Shown piece by piece: positions 26,001-35,500 of a DNA stretch of 64,000 bases. The translations under genes and the position numbers were made by a program. The notes beneath the pieces were generated by a model, which searched no databases, was not told the DNA's origin, and worked only from the letters and a program-made list of their open reading frames with translations. Position 1 is the stretch's first letter, and each line of letters starts with the position of its first letter. The stretch is from Mucilaginibacter kameinonensis (lineage in GTDB: Bacteria > Bacteroidota > Bacteroidia > Sphingobacteriales > Sphingobacteriaceae), in assembly GCF_003675385.1 (NCBI RefSeq), contig NZ_RCWZ01000001.1, positions 1,488,001-1,552,000 on the forward strand, in the 5' to 3' direction.

Positions 26001-26430
26001 GAACCGGCTTTTCTGCTTGGCCATTGCTCGCCGTTTGGGCTGGTTCCTTGATAATGATGGTGTTATCATCCAGCTCGTAAGTTAATGGCTGATCTTTGAA
26101 TATTTCAGCCAGCACTTTGCTAAGCTCTGTGTCAGTAACATGGATAGATACTGGCAGCGCTTTTTTTATAACCTGGTTATTGTACATGAACAAATACCCG
26201 GTTTGTTTTCGCAATTCCTTTAAAACCGATTTAAGGTTACCGTTTTCTTTGGAAAGGCTGACTTTTTGCGCCATAGTAGATGCACTAAGGTGCATGGTAA
26301 GCACAAACAAAAGGACGCCCGTGAGTTTCATTATCCGTAATACCTGTTTAAAATAACTATCGCGTAGGTTTATCTCATTTGCCCCCTGACCTATGGGCAT
26401 AGGGGCTTTAGAATGTAGAAGATGTTTCAT
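23095..26430 (-). CDS. SusC-family transporter with STN signalling domain
   Basis: A ~1111-residue TonB-dependent receptor. From ATG 26430 there is a long N-region and a signal peptide (KLTGVLLFVLTMHLSASTMAQ). Next come an STN domain (~50-110, LKSVLKELRKQTGYLFMYNNQ), a CarboxypepD_reg-like domain, LNEVVVVGYGT, the plug and the barrel. The STN domain talks to an anti-sigma factor, and a FecR gene and an ECF sigma gene lie directly upstream, so substrate binding should induce this locus. The frame is open to 26463; the start at 26430 (MKHLLHSKAP) is preferred. Confidence 0.93.
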   Translation of the reverse strand: MKHLLHSKAPMPIGQGANEINLRDSYFKQVLRIMKLTGVLLFVLTMHLSASTMAQKVSLSKENGNLKSVLKELRKQTGYLFMYNNQVIKKALPVSIHVTDTELSKVLAEIFKDQPLTYELDDNTIIIKEPAQTASNGQAEKPVPVRVTGKVVDKKGLPIPGVTVQVKGASTITSTAADGSFTINAEKGSTLQFRFIGFEMKEVVVESQTSLTVVLNEDQKGLNEVVVVGYGTSTKKELTSAISTVKSESFNAGVVATPADLLEGKVAGLNITNDGNPNGTATVTLRGPSSLRAGAASTPFYVIDGVPGADFSLVAPSDIASIDVLKDASASAIYGTRATNGVIIVTTKKAKSGQLRMTYDAYASMQKISNRFEVATADQLRAYVKANGQSFTPANDNGGNTDWGKEIERNTGFSQNHNLSFGGGSDKTTFGGSINYLENQGIVKGSGLNRFVGRLNLSQKTLNDKLKLDFSLSNSVTNSDLIINDIPQTTTNGQNPNLFKSVVQYLPTRTIYNADGTLYTDPTLLIGYNPVGLIKNDTYKQKINLLLGNVKGTLTLPAGFLYNFNLAYQSRTTNNNTYHNSASELAQNLGGQAIRSTYEDTKKLFENYLSYVHNWGSNDFKILAGYSYDETTTGNGFQSSNQNFVSDDTGYNNLGLGTPPAGYLVNYGTVQVETLRLISFYSRVNYSYKGKYIFQASLRRDGSNAFGANHRWGYFPAGSAAWRVIDESFMKSQHLFDDLKVRVGYGKTGNSQGFPAYTPLTQYGTTGSFYYNGNYIGAIGPTQNPNPNLKWEATATINAGIDFSLFQGRLGGSVDIYNKKTTDMISVIPVSTVTNLVSTLTANVGSMSNKGVEIALNGTPVKSGAFSWDTYGNIAFNKNKITSLGVNLSKIYAGYPEAPGQSGIHVSIIEAGYPLGEFYTLKYLGRTNGVSTFQGANGQPTTTPTSADQTYAGNAQPTYTFGWGNNLNYKNFSLNFFFRGQGGNKIMDASLASFNQPTQASAHNVPVLTLSEPGNDVNANLFSTRYLESGTFVRLSNATLAYKFKVPGNYIHGVRVYLTGTNLFIITKYKGVDPELNLSLNNQASGQFIGVDYNNFYPKTRSYLVGVQVDL

Positions 26431-26620
26431 ACATTTGAATGTTTGGGTTAAGTTTAAAATCAATGGTTACAATTGTAATTTGGGTTGATCCAATCACTTA
26501 GCCTCTCTGGCCGGAATCCGGAGGGGCTTGCTTTTTCAGATACCCTTTACCGAAGTTACTTAGGGTGTATGCTCATGTTTTTAAGTTTATTGGGTTAATT
26601 GGTTATTGGTTAAATTATGG

Positions 26621-27805
26621 TTATTTCTTTTCTACGGTAACTGTTTTCCCTTCTATCGTAAACTTTACGCCACCTGTTGATTCCAGGATCTTGAAAGCTT
26701 TAGAAAGGTTGTTACTCTTTTTTACCTCGCCGGTAAAATTCAGGGTAGGTTTAGGCCCTTTATAAACAACATCAATATCATACCACCGGGACAGTTCCAG
26801 CATCACTTGGTCAAGGTCAGTATTGTCAAACAGGAACAAGCCATTTTTCCAGGCTACTATATCTTCTGTATCAACTGTTTTTATATCAAACTTTTTGGAG
26901 TTGGCATTAAAAACCGCCTGCTGCCCTGGCACCAGGATCTGTTTCTCGTTGCCGTTAGATATTTTGACGGAGCCTTCTAAAAGTGTGGTTTTGCCCGGCT
27001 GCTCCTGGTAGGCGCGGATATCAAAATGGGTTCCAAGCACCTCAACCTTTTGACTGCCGTAACTCACTATAAAAGGCATCTTTTTATTTTTTGCCACCTC
27101 AAAATAGGCTTCGCCTGTAACGGTAACGTTCCTTGTTTTGCCGGTAAACGCCGTTGGATATGAAATAGAGGATTCCGAATTAAGCATAACTGCTGTTCCA
27201 TCGGGTAGCTGTAACTGGTACTGGCCGCCTCTTGGGGTAGACATCGTATTGATCATCGGCGCCCCGGTTGTTGAGCCACCGGGTACATAAGCAAGACTGC
27301 CGTTGGCCAACTTAACCACGGCTGTATTACCTTGTTGCCCAAGCTTGCCATTTTGCGCGTCGTTAAGTTCAATTTTAGCACCGTTGGCAAGTGTTAATAT
27401 TGCTTTATTACCACCAGGTTTAACGTCCTGGTGTGCTTTATTAGCGGCAAGGGCTTCGTCGTTTTTTCTGAGGCGATATTGATACAAACCGAACGATATG
27501 GCTAATACCGCGATAGCCGCGGCGGCATAGATCAGCGCGTTTGAGCGTTTTTTAATCGGGACAATATTGTTATCTGAATCAGCCTGAGCATAACCGGCCA
27601 ATGCCATATCCAGCATTCTTTCGCGGGCTCCGGCGGGGAAGGGGTCCTCTTCAAACTGGTGCGATTTAAATACTTCTTCCATCAATCCGTACACCTCGGT
27701 TTCTGAACCCGGTTCGTTGATGAGCTGCATCAATTCATCGCGCTCTTGGGGTGTAGCGGTTTTGTTAAAATATTGATGAAATAAGTAAGGTAATCTTTCA
27801 GACAT
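26621..27805 (-). CDS. FecR-family anti-sigma factor
   Basis: A 394-residue inner membrane regulator. A cytoplasmic sigma-binding region (~1-85) is followed by one membrane helix (LIYAAAAIAVLAISFGLYQY, ~88-108), the periplasmic FecR domain (STPRGGQYQLQLPDGTAVMLN, SSISYPTAF, VTGEAYFEVAKNKKMPF) and a C-terminal DUF4974/STN-like domain (LSRWYDIDVVYKGPKPTLNFTG). It relays the state of the STN-containing SusC to the ECF sigma factor encoded 73 nt upstream. Confidence 0.93.
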   Translation of the reverse strand: MSERLPYLFHQYFNKTATPQERDELMQLINEPGSETEVYGLMEEVFKSHQFEEDPFPAGARERMLDMALAGYAQADSDNNIVPIKKRSNALIYAAAAIAVLAISFGLYQYRLRKNDEALAANKAHQDVKPGGNKAILTLANGAKIELNDAQNGKLGQQGNTAVVKLANGSLAYVPGGSTTGAPMINTMSTPRGGQYQLQLPDGTAVMLNSESSISYPTAFTGKTRNVTVTGEAYFEVAKNKKMPFIVSYGSQKVEVLGTHFDIRAYQEQPGKTTLLEGSVKISNGNEKQILVPGQQAVFNANSKKFDIKTVDTEDIVAWKNGLFLFDNTDLDQVMLELSRWYDIDVVYKGPKPTLNFTGEVKKSNNLSKAFKILESTGGVKFTIEGKTVTVEKK

Positions 27806-27878
27806 TTTTTATGTTCTTCTACAGCTAAAGAGTCATAAAAAATCAAAAAGGGGTAGTCAGATTTTAAAAAAATATAAA

Positions 27879-28481
27879 TTATTTCAAAAAGTGGGCATAT
27901 CCCATAACAAACAACAGAAAAACAAGGTCGTTCTTCTCCGAAAGGTTCTCTTTTATGAATTTATTGGCAGCCATAATGTGTTTCTTGACCGTTTCTGTTG
28001 AAATGGAAAGCATATCCGCAATTTCGCTATGCTTTAAAAGCCCAACGCGGCTTAACTCATAAACTTTTTTTTGCTGGGGAGGGAGCTTTTCAATCAGCCT
28101 GTCAATCACGAGGCACAGGTTCTCTTCCGGTGAGATATTGTCGGGCAAATGAAACTCTTCCTGGTATTGCCTTTCCCATTCCTGCTGTTTGAGGTGTGCA
28201 CTGGCCCGTTCTTTTAAAAAGCGATAGGTGCGGTTACGGGTTATGATAAAAAGGTAATTGGTAAAACTGTCAATCGCTGTCAGATCCTGTCGCTTGGCCC
28301 AAATCTTCACAAAAACATCCTGTACAATTTCTTCGGCAGCTTCAGCAGATTCTGTAACGCGGTAAACGTACTGACCAAGATGCTTATAATAGGAATCAAA
28401 AAGGCAAGAAAAGGCCCTGGTATCCCCGTTTGCTATTTTACCGAGGATCTCATTTTCATTATGAAGCGGGCGAATTGGCAA
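27879..28481 (-). CDS. ECF RNA polymerase sigma factor
   Basis: A 200-residue sigma-70 family factor of the FecI-like Bacteroidota group. Region 2 is seen in FSCLFDSYYKHLGQYVYRVT and AEEIVQDVFVKIWAKRQDL; region 4 in KLPPQQKKVYELSRVGLLKH and SEIADMLSISTETVKKHI. It is the first gene of the minus-strand locus and pairs with the FecR gene. It would direct RNA polymerase to the SusC promoter (and perhaps its own) when ligand is bound. Confidence 0.93.
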   Translation of the reverse strand: MPIRPLHNENEILGKIANGDTRAFSCLFDSYYKHLGQYVYRVTESAEAAEEIVQDVFVKIWAKRQDLTAIDSFTNYLFIITRNRTYRFLKERASAHLKQQEWERQYQEEFHLPDNISPEENLCLVIDRLIEKLPPQQKKVYELSRVGLLKHSEIADMLSISTETVKKHIMAANKFIKENLSEKNDLVFLLFVMGYAHFLK

Positions 28482-28678
28482 TGTTAAGTTTAATTGAATT
28501 TAAAATTATGTAATTTTTATCACACTAATAATTTATTGGTGTAATAATTACAATAAAAAATGAAGTGGCGTCAGGATTGATGCGGGCAATTAACCTGTCT
28601 TGTGTGCAATTTATGACCATTATCTAAAAGCGAACAGCAGGGCGCTCGTTTTGGAAGGGGGGACTGCATTTTGCCTAA

Positions 28679-28933
28679 TTGCTGATGGAAGAACAGGTGC
28701 TTCTTTTCGGGAAGGGGTGGGAAGGCATAAAATTAGCCATTGCTATTGCCGCGCCGTTGGCCTGGTATTTCATGCACAAATGGCTGCAGAATTTTGCTTA
28801 CAAGATTGATATTACCTGGTGGGTATTTGTATTGGCCGGCGGCATGGCTATCCTTATTGCATTTATTACCATAAGTTTCCAGGCGGTAAAAGCTGCGTTG
28901 ACAAACCCGGTAAAGAGTTTAAGGAGCGAGTGA
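28679..28933 (+). pseudogene. C-terminal remnant of an FtsX/MacB-type ABC permease
   Basis: Only the last ~75 residues of a permease are left: an FtsX membrane pair (KLAIAIAAPLAWYFMHKWL, ITWWVFVLAGGMAILIAFI) and the standard end AALTNPVKSLRSE. It matches the end of the intact permease domain at 58385-62089 (APLAWYFMHKW against TPLAWWAMNKW; both end NPVKSLRSE). Nothing upstream resembles the missing ~750 residues. The remnant ends in the region between the sigma factor gene and the EamA gene. It is probably non-functional. Confidence 0.75.
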
Positions 28934-28974
28934 GCTATACCGAAAATACTTACCGGGTTGGTCTGACGGAATGA

Positions 28975-29874
28975 TCAGCTCAGTACTTTCTTCTTCTGAA
29001 GTGAGAGCAGAAAAACGGTAGCAATGATGAGCAAGGTCCCCATCCAGTCAATCAATTGAAATGAAAGGCCAAGAACAAACACCGCGATGAATGTAGCTGA
29101 AAGCGGCTCTGCTGATGTGAGGATGCTGGCCTTTTGTCCGCCGATAAGGTGGACTGCATTGAGGTAAAGATAAAATGGGATCAGTGTGCCAAAAATGATC
29201 ACGAAGGCGGTATTCATGTAGGTATAGCTATCCCATACACCATCATAATTCCACGGGGCTTTAAAAAATGAAATAGCCAAACCGCCAATAAACAATCCCC
29301 AGCCTATAACGCTTATAGGGCTGTACTTTTTTAATAAGGGTACCGGCATAAGCGTATAAATTGCCAGGCTTACTGCCGAAGCCATACCAAGTCCGAATGC
29401 CAGTGGAGAGATATTGAACGCGTGAAAGTTACCATGTGTTACCAGCAGGAATGTACCCGAAACAGCAAGGGTTACGGAAATATATTCAATAAGGGATAAT
29501 TTGTGACCATGCCGCAAGGCCATGTAAATGGCAATAAGTACCGGCGCCGAAAATTGCAGAATGGTAGCGGTAGCCGCGTTTGAATATTTAATGGCCGCAA
29601 AATAGGTGTACTGTACGGTAAGCATGCCCAGGATCCCGAATAACAATAACTTAATCCTGTCTTTAGGATCAGTCCATATTTTTAGGATATCACGATCTTT
29701 TTTAACTACTGCCGCTCCAAGCAACAAAGCACCTGCACACAGCATCCTTGCCGACATTAACCACTCTACACTGATACCGCGTTTCTGAAAAAGGAATTGC
29801 CCGCACGTGCCGGATACTCCCCACAGCATGGCGGCAGCCAGCGCCATAAATATTCCTTTATTGATGTTTTTCAT
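28975..29874 (-). CDS. EamA/DMT-family transporter
   Basis: A 299-residue inner membrane protein with 10 predicted helices in two EamA repeats (AAAMLWGVSGTCGQFLFQKRG in the first; GWGLFIGGLAISFFKAPWN and ILTSAEPLSATFIAVFVLG in the second). The family exports or imports amino acids and other metabolites. ATG 29874 (MKNINKGIFM) is preferred to the in-frame 29895. It is divergent from an Lrp/AsnC regulator gene, a pairing typical of amino acid exporters controlled by Lrp-type proteins. Confidence 0.9.
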   Translation of the reverse strand: MKNINKGIFMALAAAMLWGVSGTCGQFLFQKRGISVEWLMSARMLCAGALLLGAAVVKKDRDILKIWTDPKDRIKLLLFGILGMLTVQYTYFAAIKYSNAATATILQFSAPVLIAIYMALRHGHKLSLIEYISVTLAVSGTFLLVTHGNFHAFNISPLAFGLGMASAVSLAIYTLMPVPLLKKYSPISVIGWGLFIGGLAISFFKAPWNYDGVWDSYTYMNTAFVIIFGTLIPFYLYLNAVHLIGGQKASILTSAEPLSATFIAVFVLGLSFQLIDWMGTLLIIATVFLLSLQKKKVLS

Positions 29875-29968
29875 TATTGCCTTATTGAGTTGCAATATTA
29901 GTGCGTAAATCCTGCATTTTTTGATTAAAAATGAGGTGTATTTTGCAATTTTATTTCATTTTTGAGAA

Positions 29969-30436
29969 ATGCAACCATTAGATAAGCTCGACCATAAGAT
30001 CCTGGAGATGATGCAGGTGAACAATACGGTATCTCAGCGCGATATAGGCGAGGCCATTGGGCTTTCGGCACCGGCAGTGCAACGGCGTATTACCCGCCTA
30101 AGGGAAACAGGTGTGATCCGGCAGGATATTTCGATAATTGATCCGGAGTATCTGGGTTCGCCAATCACCATAGTTGTCCAGGTAGAAATGGAAACCGATA
30201 AGGTAACCATCATTAACGAAACTAAAGAGCGTTTCAGGAAAACGCCCCAGGTTCAGCAATGCTATTATGTTACAGGCGAGGTTGATTTTATGCTGATCAT
30301 CATGGTGTTTACCATGAAGGAATATGAGGCGCTTACGCATGAGTTGTTTTTTAACAATCCGGGTATTAAGCGCTTCAAATCATCGATAAGTATGGATATC
30401 GTTAAATATGGACTTGCTTTTCCGATGCCGAAATAG
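29969..30436 (+). CDS. Lrp/AsnC-family transcriptional regulator
   Basis: A 155-residue regulator with an N-terminal winged helix-turn-helix (LDHKILEMMQVNNTVSQRDI, IGLSAPAVQRRITRLRETGV) and a C-terminal RAM/AsnC ligand-binding domain (CYYVTGEVDFMLIIMVFTMK). Lrp proteins bind amino acids and control transport or metabolism. The divergent EamA gene 94 bp away is the most likely target. Confidence 0.92.
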   Translation: MQPLDKLDHKILEMMQVNNTVSQRDIGEAIGLSAPAVQRRITRLRETGVIRQDISIIDPEYLGSPITIVVQVEMETDKVTIINETKERFRKTPQVQQCYYVTGEVDFMLIIMVFTMKEYEALTHELFFNNPGIKRFKSSISMDIVKYGLAFPMPK

Positions 30437-30608
30437 GAGCTGCTAATGTTTTAATGAGATGTTGGTTGAGCAAAGAGTCACGAATCTCGACCAGAGTTAA
30501 CTTTTTTGAATTTTTATTTGAGCAACAACGAAGTATATGCAGTAAAATTTAAATAAGTTTATAAGTTTTGTATTTCCTGCCAACGCGTAACCTATTAAAA
30601 CTTAAATT

Positions 30609-32081
30609 ATGAAAACAAAATTTGGCCTGTTAATGCTGACCTTCATTATCGCCTTAAATTGTATTTGTAAGGCCCAGGATTCAGCCTCAAAAACTTATTC
30701 GGAACAATACCGTCCGCAGATCCATTTTTCGCCAAAACAACATTGGACAAATGACCCTAACGGCATGGTTTATTTTAACCATACCTATCACCTGTTTTTT
30801 CAATATTATCCTAAAGGATCAACCTGGGGGCCAATGCACTGGGGGCATGCAACCAGTCCAGATCTTATACACTGGAAGGAGAAGCCGATAGCGCTGTATC
30901 CTGATAGTCTGGGCTATATATTTTCTGGCAGCGCCGTGGTTGATTCAAACAATACAAGCGGCTTTGGTAAAAAGGGTAAGATGCCGTTGGTGGCCATTTT
31001 CACGCATCATGATCCTAAAGGCGAAAAGGAAGGAACTGATAAATTTCAAAATCAAAGCCTTGCTTATAGTTTGGATAATGGTAATACCTGGACTAAGTAC
31101 AAAGGCAACCCGGTGCTGAGAAATCCCGGTATAAAAGATTTTCGCGACCCCAAAGTGATGTGGTATGCAAAAGAAAAGAAATGGGTGATGACGCTGGCTA
31201 CTAAAGATCATATCACGTTTTACTCCGCCCCTGATTTAAAAAACTGGAAAAAGGAAAGCGAGTTTGGATTGGAGATAGGTGCCCATGGTGGTGTTTGGGA
31301 ATGCCCTGATCTGTTCCCTTTAAAGGTTGATGGTAAAACTCATTGGGTACTCATTGTTAATATCAATCCCGGCGGACCAAATGGCGGTTCGGCAACACAG
31401 TATTTTGTGGGACAGTTTGATGGTAATAAATTTACTCCTGTTGATACCAAAACCCGCTGGCTTGATTATGGTCCGGATGAGTACGCCGGCATAACATGGG
31501 GCAATACCGGCGCACGCAAAATATTTTTAGGCTGGATGAGTAACTGGGAATATGCCAACCAGGTGCCTACCGAAAAATGGCGTAACGCTATGACCATTCC
31601 GCGAGATTTGGCATTGAGAAAAGTGAATGGCGAATTATTGCTGGCTTCAGTTCCGGTAGGTGAGTTGAAAAATATTGTTGCAGGTGCACAAGGCATAGTA
31701 AGCGGAAAATTACCTGCTCAATGCCTGCTAAAGGCGAATATCGTATCAATTAACGATTATACCGTAACACTATCCAACAGCCTTGGCGAAGAGCTGGTGA
31801 TAGGTTACGATAAAAAAGCCAACCAATACTATATCGACAGAACAAAGGCCGGTAAAGTTGATTTTCAGAAAGATTTTAAAGGCCGTTTTGTTGCGCCAAG
31901 GTTTGCCACAACAAAAACATCCGACCTGACATTGGTAATTGACGGTACCTCGGTAGAACTTTTTGCTGATAAAGGGCTTACCACCATGACTACCATCTTT
32001 TTCCCCAATAAGCCTTTTGATCGTATCGCTGTTAAAGGCATCGCCCTGAAGCAAACCGCATTCAAATCTATTTGGAAGTAA
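30609..32081 (+). CDS. GH32 fructan hydrolase (levanase/inulinase-like)
   Basis: A 490-residue secreted glycosidase. After the signal peptide (to ~residue 22) comes the GH32 nucleophile motif WTNDPNG with Asp49, then FRDPKV (transition-state stabiliser) and WECPDLF with the acid/base Glu. The C-terminal beta-sandwich ends TTIFFPNKPF..IAVKG. It hydrolyses beta-fructosides such as sucrose, inulin or levan. It stands alone, with a strong terminator right after it; no SusCD or fructokinase is directly linked. Confidence 0.94.
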   Translation: MKTKFGLLMLTFIIALNCICKAQDSASKTYSEQYRPQIHFSPKQHWTNDPNGMVYFNHTYHLFFQYYPKGSTWGPMHWGHATSPDLIHWKEKPIALYPDSLGYIFSGSAVVDSNNTSGFGKKGKMPLVAIFTHHDPKGEKEGTDKFQNQSLAYSLDNGNTWTKYKGNPVLRNPGIKDFRDPKVMWYAKEKKWVMTLATKDHITFYSAPDLKNWKKESEFGLEIGAHGGVWECPDLFPLKVDGKTHWVLIVNINPGGPNGGSATQYFVGQFDGNKFTPVDTKTRWLDYGPDEYAGITWGNTGARKIFLGWMSNWEYANQVPTEKWRNAMTIPRDLALRKVNGELLLASVPVGELKNIVAGAQGIVSGKLPAQCLLKANIVSINDYTVTLSNSLGEELVIGYDKKANQYYIDRTKAGKVDFQKDFKGRFVAPRFATTKTSDLTLVIDGTSVELFADKGLTTMTTIFFPNKPFDRIAVKGIALKQTAFKSIWK

Positions 32082-32108
32082 CCGAGGGTATAAGCTCTGA
32101 GTATATTT

Positions 32109-32139
32109 AAAAGAACACGGATGTCCTCCGTGTTCTTTT
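32109..32139 (+). terminator. Rho-independent terminator of the GH32 gene
   Basis: AAAAGAACACGGA (32109-32121) pairs with TCCGTGTTCTTTT (32127-32139) around a 5-nt loop, followed by ATTTTTATG. It begins 27 nt after the GH32 stop codon. Confidence 0.85.
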
Positions 32140-32555
32140 ATTTTTATGATAGGTGCTCTTCATCTCTGGCGCGCTTACGTTTCCTCAGGGACCCTGAGGG
32201 GACAAAAATGTTTTTCAGCTCCAAGACTCCCTGTCTTTGAACATCTGGCCATACTGAATTTAAATACGCAAAACTGCCGGGCTATTACTCCAATTCACGT
32301 CAAATCCTGCACCATTTAGGATTTTCCCCCAATTTCCTTAGAATATTACCCCTGTCAAACAGGCCATTTCAGTCAGTTTTGTTTAAACCAAAAATAAACA
32401 AACCATGAAAGAGATGAAGATTCATTGACCTGCTTAACGATCGGGCTGGATTGACCGCATGCTTAAATACCATAGTGATAGCGGTTCAATTATCACCTGA
32501 TCTCCATTTTAAACGATCACAATTAAATAAAACTCCCAAATCAAAATGAACCAAA
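32140..32555. other. Intergenic region upstream of the second SusC/SusD locus
   Basis: No gene is seen. It contains a 17-bp palindrome CCTCAGGGACCCTGAGG (32183-32199) and a short inverted repeat CCTGT/ACAGG (32351-32363), either of which could bind the hybrid two-component regulator encoded at the end of this locus. No exact TTTG/TAnnTTTG promoter pair was found. Confidence 0.4.
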
Positions 32556-35500
32556 ATGGATAAAATTTACTTATGCAGTTATTTTAAACTGAGTATAGCT
32601 AAACAACGCCTTAAAAGCATGCTGGCGATAATGGCAGTACTCGTTATTTTTATTCCTAATGCTTATTCCCAAACAAAAAAGATTACCGGTACAGTAAAAG
32701 ATACCAAAGGCATTAGCTTGCCCGGTGTAAGTGTTAAAATTAAAGGAACAGCCACAGGGGCGGTTACCGATAGTAAAGGAACTTACAGCTTATACGTATC
32801 CGATAATAAAGCTGTATTGGTATTTTCCTACATAGGCTTTGTAACGCAAGAGCAAGTTGCCGGGGATGCTTCAGTAGTTGATGTTGTTTTGGCCGAGCAA
32901 AGCACCAATCTTAACGATGTGGTGGTTGTAGGTTACGGAACACAGAAGAAGGTAAATGTTGTGGGCTCGGTAGCTACGGTTAGCGCAAAGGATTTAGAAA
33001 ATCGTCCCGTAACTAACGTTTCATCGGCATTAACAGGTTTAAGCTCGGGGGTATCGGTGATGCAAAGTTCGGGAAAACCGGGTGCCGATGGGGCTACTAT
33101 CCGCATCAGGGGCCTGGGTACGCTAAACAACAATAACGCGCTGGTAGTGATTGACGGAATCCAGGGTACTTTGGATGCTGTTAACCCCGATGATATTGAA
33201 AGTATTTCGATACTGAAAGACGCGGCTGCTGCATCTATATACGGATCCCTGGCAGCTAATGGCGTAATTTTAGTAACCACTAAAAAGGGCAGTAAAAACA
33301 AAACTACAATTACCTATAGCGGAATAGCATCTAAAACTAATCCAACCAGCATGCCTTCGTTTGTAACCGACTACGTTAGGCACATGCAATTGGTAAATGA
33401 AGGTTACAGAAACCTGGGCCAAACACCGGTTTATACTGATGCTACCATTGCTCAGTGGCAAAAAGCCGATGCCGATCCCAATGGTTTAAATGCTATTGGC
33501 GTTCCTAATTACATCGCTTACCCAAATACAAACTGGGCCAAAACCATCTTTCAAAACAATGTACTGCAAGACCATAACATAGCCCTGAACGGCGGTAACG
33601 AAACCACGCAATATCTGTTATCGGCCGGATATAACGGTAACCCGGGTACTATGCAAAATACCGGATCTGACAAATATCAGTTCAGGGTTAACCTGCAAAC
33701 AAAGGCTACCAAGTTTTTAACTGTTGGTACCCAAACCTTCGCATCGTTACAAACTTACGGGCTGGCCAGTACAAGCAATGCTTTTAACTATTTAAGGCAA
33801 ACCACCCCGGGCGTATATCCATATTATAATGGTAAATATGGTTTCCCATCTGCACCCGAGGAATCATCAACAGCTAATAACATCCTTACTTATTTAAACA
33901 GCACCGGCGGGCGCGACCAGGAATCGAGGTTTAACAGTACAATTTTTGCAAATGTTAATTTGTACAAAGGCTTAGTGCTTGAAACTAAATTTAACTATCA
34001 AACCCGTTTCGAGGAAAATAACTCCTTTACCATTCCCTTAGAGCGTTGGGATTTTTCAACCAATACTTTAAAATCGGCAGCAGCAGCTCCGGCACAGTTG
34101 AGCACTTACTATGATTTTAATAAAAATTACCTGCTTACCTGGGATGCTGTTTTGCGATACAATACCACCATCGCCAAAGATCATAACATTGGTGTATTAG
34201 GCGGTTTTGACCAGTATTATTACAACTACTATTATTTTGATGCCACCAAGTTAGGCCTTATCGACCCTACAATAACTACCCTTAGCTCGTCAACAACACC
34301 AACAGCCGCCACCGGTGATGCTTATGATTATTCGCTCAGGTCGTTTTTTGGCAGGTTGAATTATGATTACAAGCAACGCTATTTATTGGAAGCGGTGTTC
34401 AGGTATGATGGTTCCTCAAAATTTGCACCGGCAAACCGTTGGGGCTTTTTCCCGGCCTTTGCTGCAGGATGGCGAATTTCGGAAGAGCCCTTTATGCAGA
34501 ATATCAACAATTATGTAAGTAATTTAAAACTGAGGGCATCATGGGGCCAAACCGGTAATAACGTGCTAAACTCATCTGCCTCGTTAGGTAATTATGATTA
34601 TATGGCTACTTATGGTACCACGGCATATTCATTTAACGGCGCCGCGGTAACAGGTTTAATCCAGTCAAAAACAGCCAATCAAAACCTTAAATGGGAAACT
34701 ACCACAACTACCAACATCGGTTTAGACGGATCGCTGTTTAAAGGCAAAATGAACTTTGAGATAGATGCCTATCGGAAGTATACCAGCGGCATTTTATTTA
34801 CGCCAACAGTACCATTAACAGTAGGTACCGCGACTGCCGCTACACAAAACATTGCCGAAATTTCAAACCGTGGTATTGAGGTTACCCTGGGATATCATGG
34901 CAAGGCCGGCGATTTAACCTTCAACGTGTCGGGTAATTTTGCCTACAACTTTAACCGGGTTGAAAAATATAAGGGCACCTTGCAGGAAGGTTATGCTACT
35001 GATGCAAGCGGCGCTTCTGTATACTCGTCAAATATTGGACAGGTATCCAGCGGTGGCACAACAAGGGTGATACAAGGACATCTTATTAACGAGTACTACC
35101 TGTACCCGGTTTATAAAGGAAATGGCAGCTACTATAATGCCGACGGAACGGTAAACAAAAACGGTGGTCCGAAAGATGGCATGATCCGCACTACGCAGGA
35201 TATGGCATGGCTGCAAAGCATGATAGATGCCGGTTATAAATTTCAGCCGGGTAATGGTATCGGAAAAACCAAGATCTACTACGGCGATTTAATTTACGGC
35301 GATACCAATAATGATGGTATTTACGGCAACAGCTATGATGCACAGCTCACCAAAAAATCATCAGTACCTAAATACAATGCAGGTTTGCAATTCAATGTTG
35401 CTTACAAAGGTTTTGATTGCTCTATGATATGGGCAGGTAGCTTTGGTATGTACTATTACTGGAATGATATAGGCTACAACAACTCTATTGTATCATTAGG

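Noticed and set aside
28600..28809. 69-codon plus-strand frame beside the permease remnant
   Set aside because: It overlaps the remnant in another frame and has no recognisable feature; the remnant frame carries the clear FtsX end motif.
30437..30608. Promoter with TTTG and TAAGTTTTG before the GH32 gene
   Set aside because: The -7 element has one base too many and the spacing to the TTTG does not fit, so it was not listed.
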